Assembly (NCBI GenBank): GCA_028698395.1
Contig: JAQVDG010000127.1
Span: 1-6,354, forward strand
Direction of reading: 5' to 3'
From: Weeksellaceae bacterium
GTDB taxonomy: Bacteria > Bacteroidota > Bacteroidia > Flavobacteriales > Weeksellaceae
DNA: 6,354 bases
Shown here one piece after another: positions 5,393 to 6,354 of this stretch; the first letter of the stretch is position 1; the number at the start of each line of letters is the position of its first letter. The translations under genes were made by a program, and so were the position numbers. The notes under the pieces are model-generated. The model was not told where the DNA came from and ran no database searches. It was given only the letters and a program-made list of their open reading frames with translations.

Positions 5393-6346
5393 TTACTTTT
5401 TCTTTGAGTTATTATTTCTCATTTCCTCTCCAATTTGATTAGCGGCAGAAAAAGAAGCAACCATATTATTCAACATTTCACTTGCAGCATTCGGTGAATT
5501 TGGTAATAAAATCAACTTTGTTCCGGTATGTTCACCGATGGACTGTAAAGTATCATAATGTTGTGTTACAACTATTAAAGCAGAAGCTTCTTGAGAATTA
5601 ATTCCAACTTGATTCAAAACATCTACCGATTCCAAAAGTCCTTTTGCAATTTCTCGTCTTTGGTCAGCAATACCTTGTCCTTGCAAACGCTTACTTTCTG
5701 CTTCAGCTTTGGCTTTTTCTACGATTAAAATACGCTGAGCATCGCCTTCATATTGCGCTGCCACTTTTTCACGTTCCGAAGCATTAATCCGGTTCATCGC
5801 TTGTTTTACTTGTTCATCCGGATCAATATCTGTTACCAAAGTTTTAATTATATCGTATCCGTAATCGTTCATTGCTTCTTGAAGTTCACCTTTTACAGCA
5901 ATGGCAATATCGTCTTTTTTCTCAAAAACATCATCCAAACGCAGTTTTGGAACTTCTGCCCGTACAACATCAAACACATAAGAAGTAATCTGAGCATACG
6001 GATTATCCAATTTATAAAAAGCATCATATACTTTTTCTTTGATTACTATATACTGAACCGAAACTTTCAATTTTACAAAAACATCATCTTTAGTTTTGGT
6101 TTCAACCACCACATCCAATTGTTGCACTTTCAAAGAAACTCGGCCTGAAATTCTATCAATAACCGGAATTTTAATCTGAAATCCGGCATTCCGAACACTT
6201 TGAAACTTCCCAAAACGCTCAATTACAACTGCTGTTTGCTGTTTTACAATGAAAAACAACCCCAAAAAACTAAAAATAAATACAATAACCGCTATGTAAA
6301 AAAACACGGTAAATCCACTCCCAAATAATCCAAATAATTCTTCCAT
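5393..6346 (-). CDS. SPFH/Band 7 (stomatin-prohibitin-flotillin-HflK/C) membrane protein, HIR-like
   Basis: This 317-residue protein probably oligomerises on the inner membrane as a scaffold that organises microdomains or modulates proteases. One TM (about 12-34) is followed by an SPFH domain (about 35-200) and a helical, Ala/Glu-rich coiled-coil stretch (185-235, including KAKAEAESKRLQGQG). The C-terminal tail contains VTQHYDTLQSIGEHTG (260-275). Segments such as VQQLDVVVETKTKDDVFVK (74-92), YVFDVVRAEVPKLRLDDVFE (123-142) and YGYDIIKTLVTDIDPDE (162-178) closely match plant hypersensitive-induced-reaction (HIR) proteins as I remember them, more than E. coli QmcA. HIR proteins lack this TM and use N-terminal acylation. 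The start ATG (6346-6344) puts a short acidic stretch before the TM; its promoter is outside the window. No NfeD-type partner, common beside bacterial stomatins, is seen downstream; the upstream side is not visible. Confidence 0.9.
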   Translation of the reverse strand: MEELFGLFGSGFTVFFYIAVIVFIFSFLGLFFIVKQQTAVVIERFGKFQSVRNAGFQIKIPVIDRISGRVSLKVQQLDVVVETKTKDDVFVKLKVSVQYIVIKEKVYDAFYKLDNPYAQITSYVFDVVRAEVPKLRLDDVFEKKDDIAIAVKGELQEAMNDYGYDIIKTLVTDIDPDEQVKQAMNRINASEREKVAAQYEGDAQRILIVEKAKAEAESKRLQGQGIADQRREIAKGLLESVDVLNQVGINSQEASALIVVTQHYDTLQSIGEHTGTKLILLPNSPNAASEMLNNMVASFSAANQIGEEMRNNNSKKK

Positions 6347-6354
6347 GACTAATT

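Noticed and set aside
5753..6148. 131-codon open frame on the plus strand
   Set aside because: It lies entirely antisense to the SPFH domain, has biased Phe/Ile/Asn composition and no promoter or recognisable domain.

Overview
The window is chromosomal DNA of a Bacteroidota bacterium, most likely a Flavobacteriaceae member. Four things point there: strongly AT-rich sequence, promoters of the Bacteroidota form (TTTG about 19 nt upstream of TAnnTTTG), no Shine-Dalgarno sites, and a secreted protein ending in a type IX secretion (T9SS) type A sorting domain. The first gene is cut by the left edge of the window. The other five coding sequences are complete. No stretch longer than 300 bases lacks a gene, and I see no rRNA, tRNA, CRISPR array or insertion-sequence transposase.

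Layout. (1) 1-368, the 3' part of a thiol peroxidase (Bcp type). (2) 576-2800, a two-gene operon joined by a TAATG overlap: a BlaI/MecI-family repressor and an M56 (BlaR1-type) membrane zinc peptidase. A perfect 8+2+8 inverted repeat overlaps the -7 element of its promoter, so the repressor probably controls its own operon. The peptidase has no penicillin-binding sensor domain. It carries a long extracytoplasmic tail with two blocks of tyrosine-rich heptad repeats. (3) 4380-2827 on the minus strand, a five-TM sulfatase-fold phosphoethanolamine transferase of EptA/CptA type with Ser where Thr is usual in the GE(T/S) nucleophile motif. (4) 4619-5320, a small secreted T9SS cargo protein of unknown function. 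(5) 6346-5393 on the minus strand, a membrane-anchored SPFH protein that resembles, from memory, plant HIR proteins more than typical bacterial stomatins. A 19-bp-stem bidirectional terminator separates (4) and (5).

The genes do not form one obvious pathway, although most act in or on the envelope: a membrane-anchored signal peptidase, a surface-lipid or glycan modifier, a secreted protein and a membrane scaffold. The best candidate for something undescribed is the BlaI/M56 pair, in which proteolytic de-repression circuitry is coupled to a repetitive tyrosine-heptad tail instead of a beta-lactam sensor. Three near-identical 20-bp intergenic repeats in one orientation separate the operon, the transferase and the T9SS gene.
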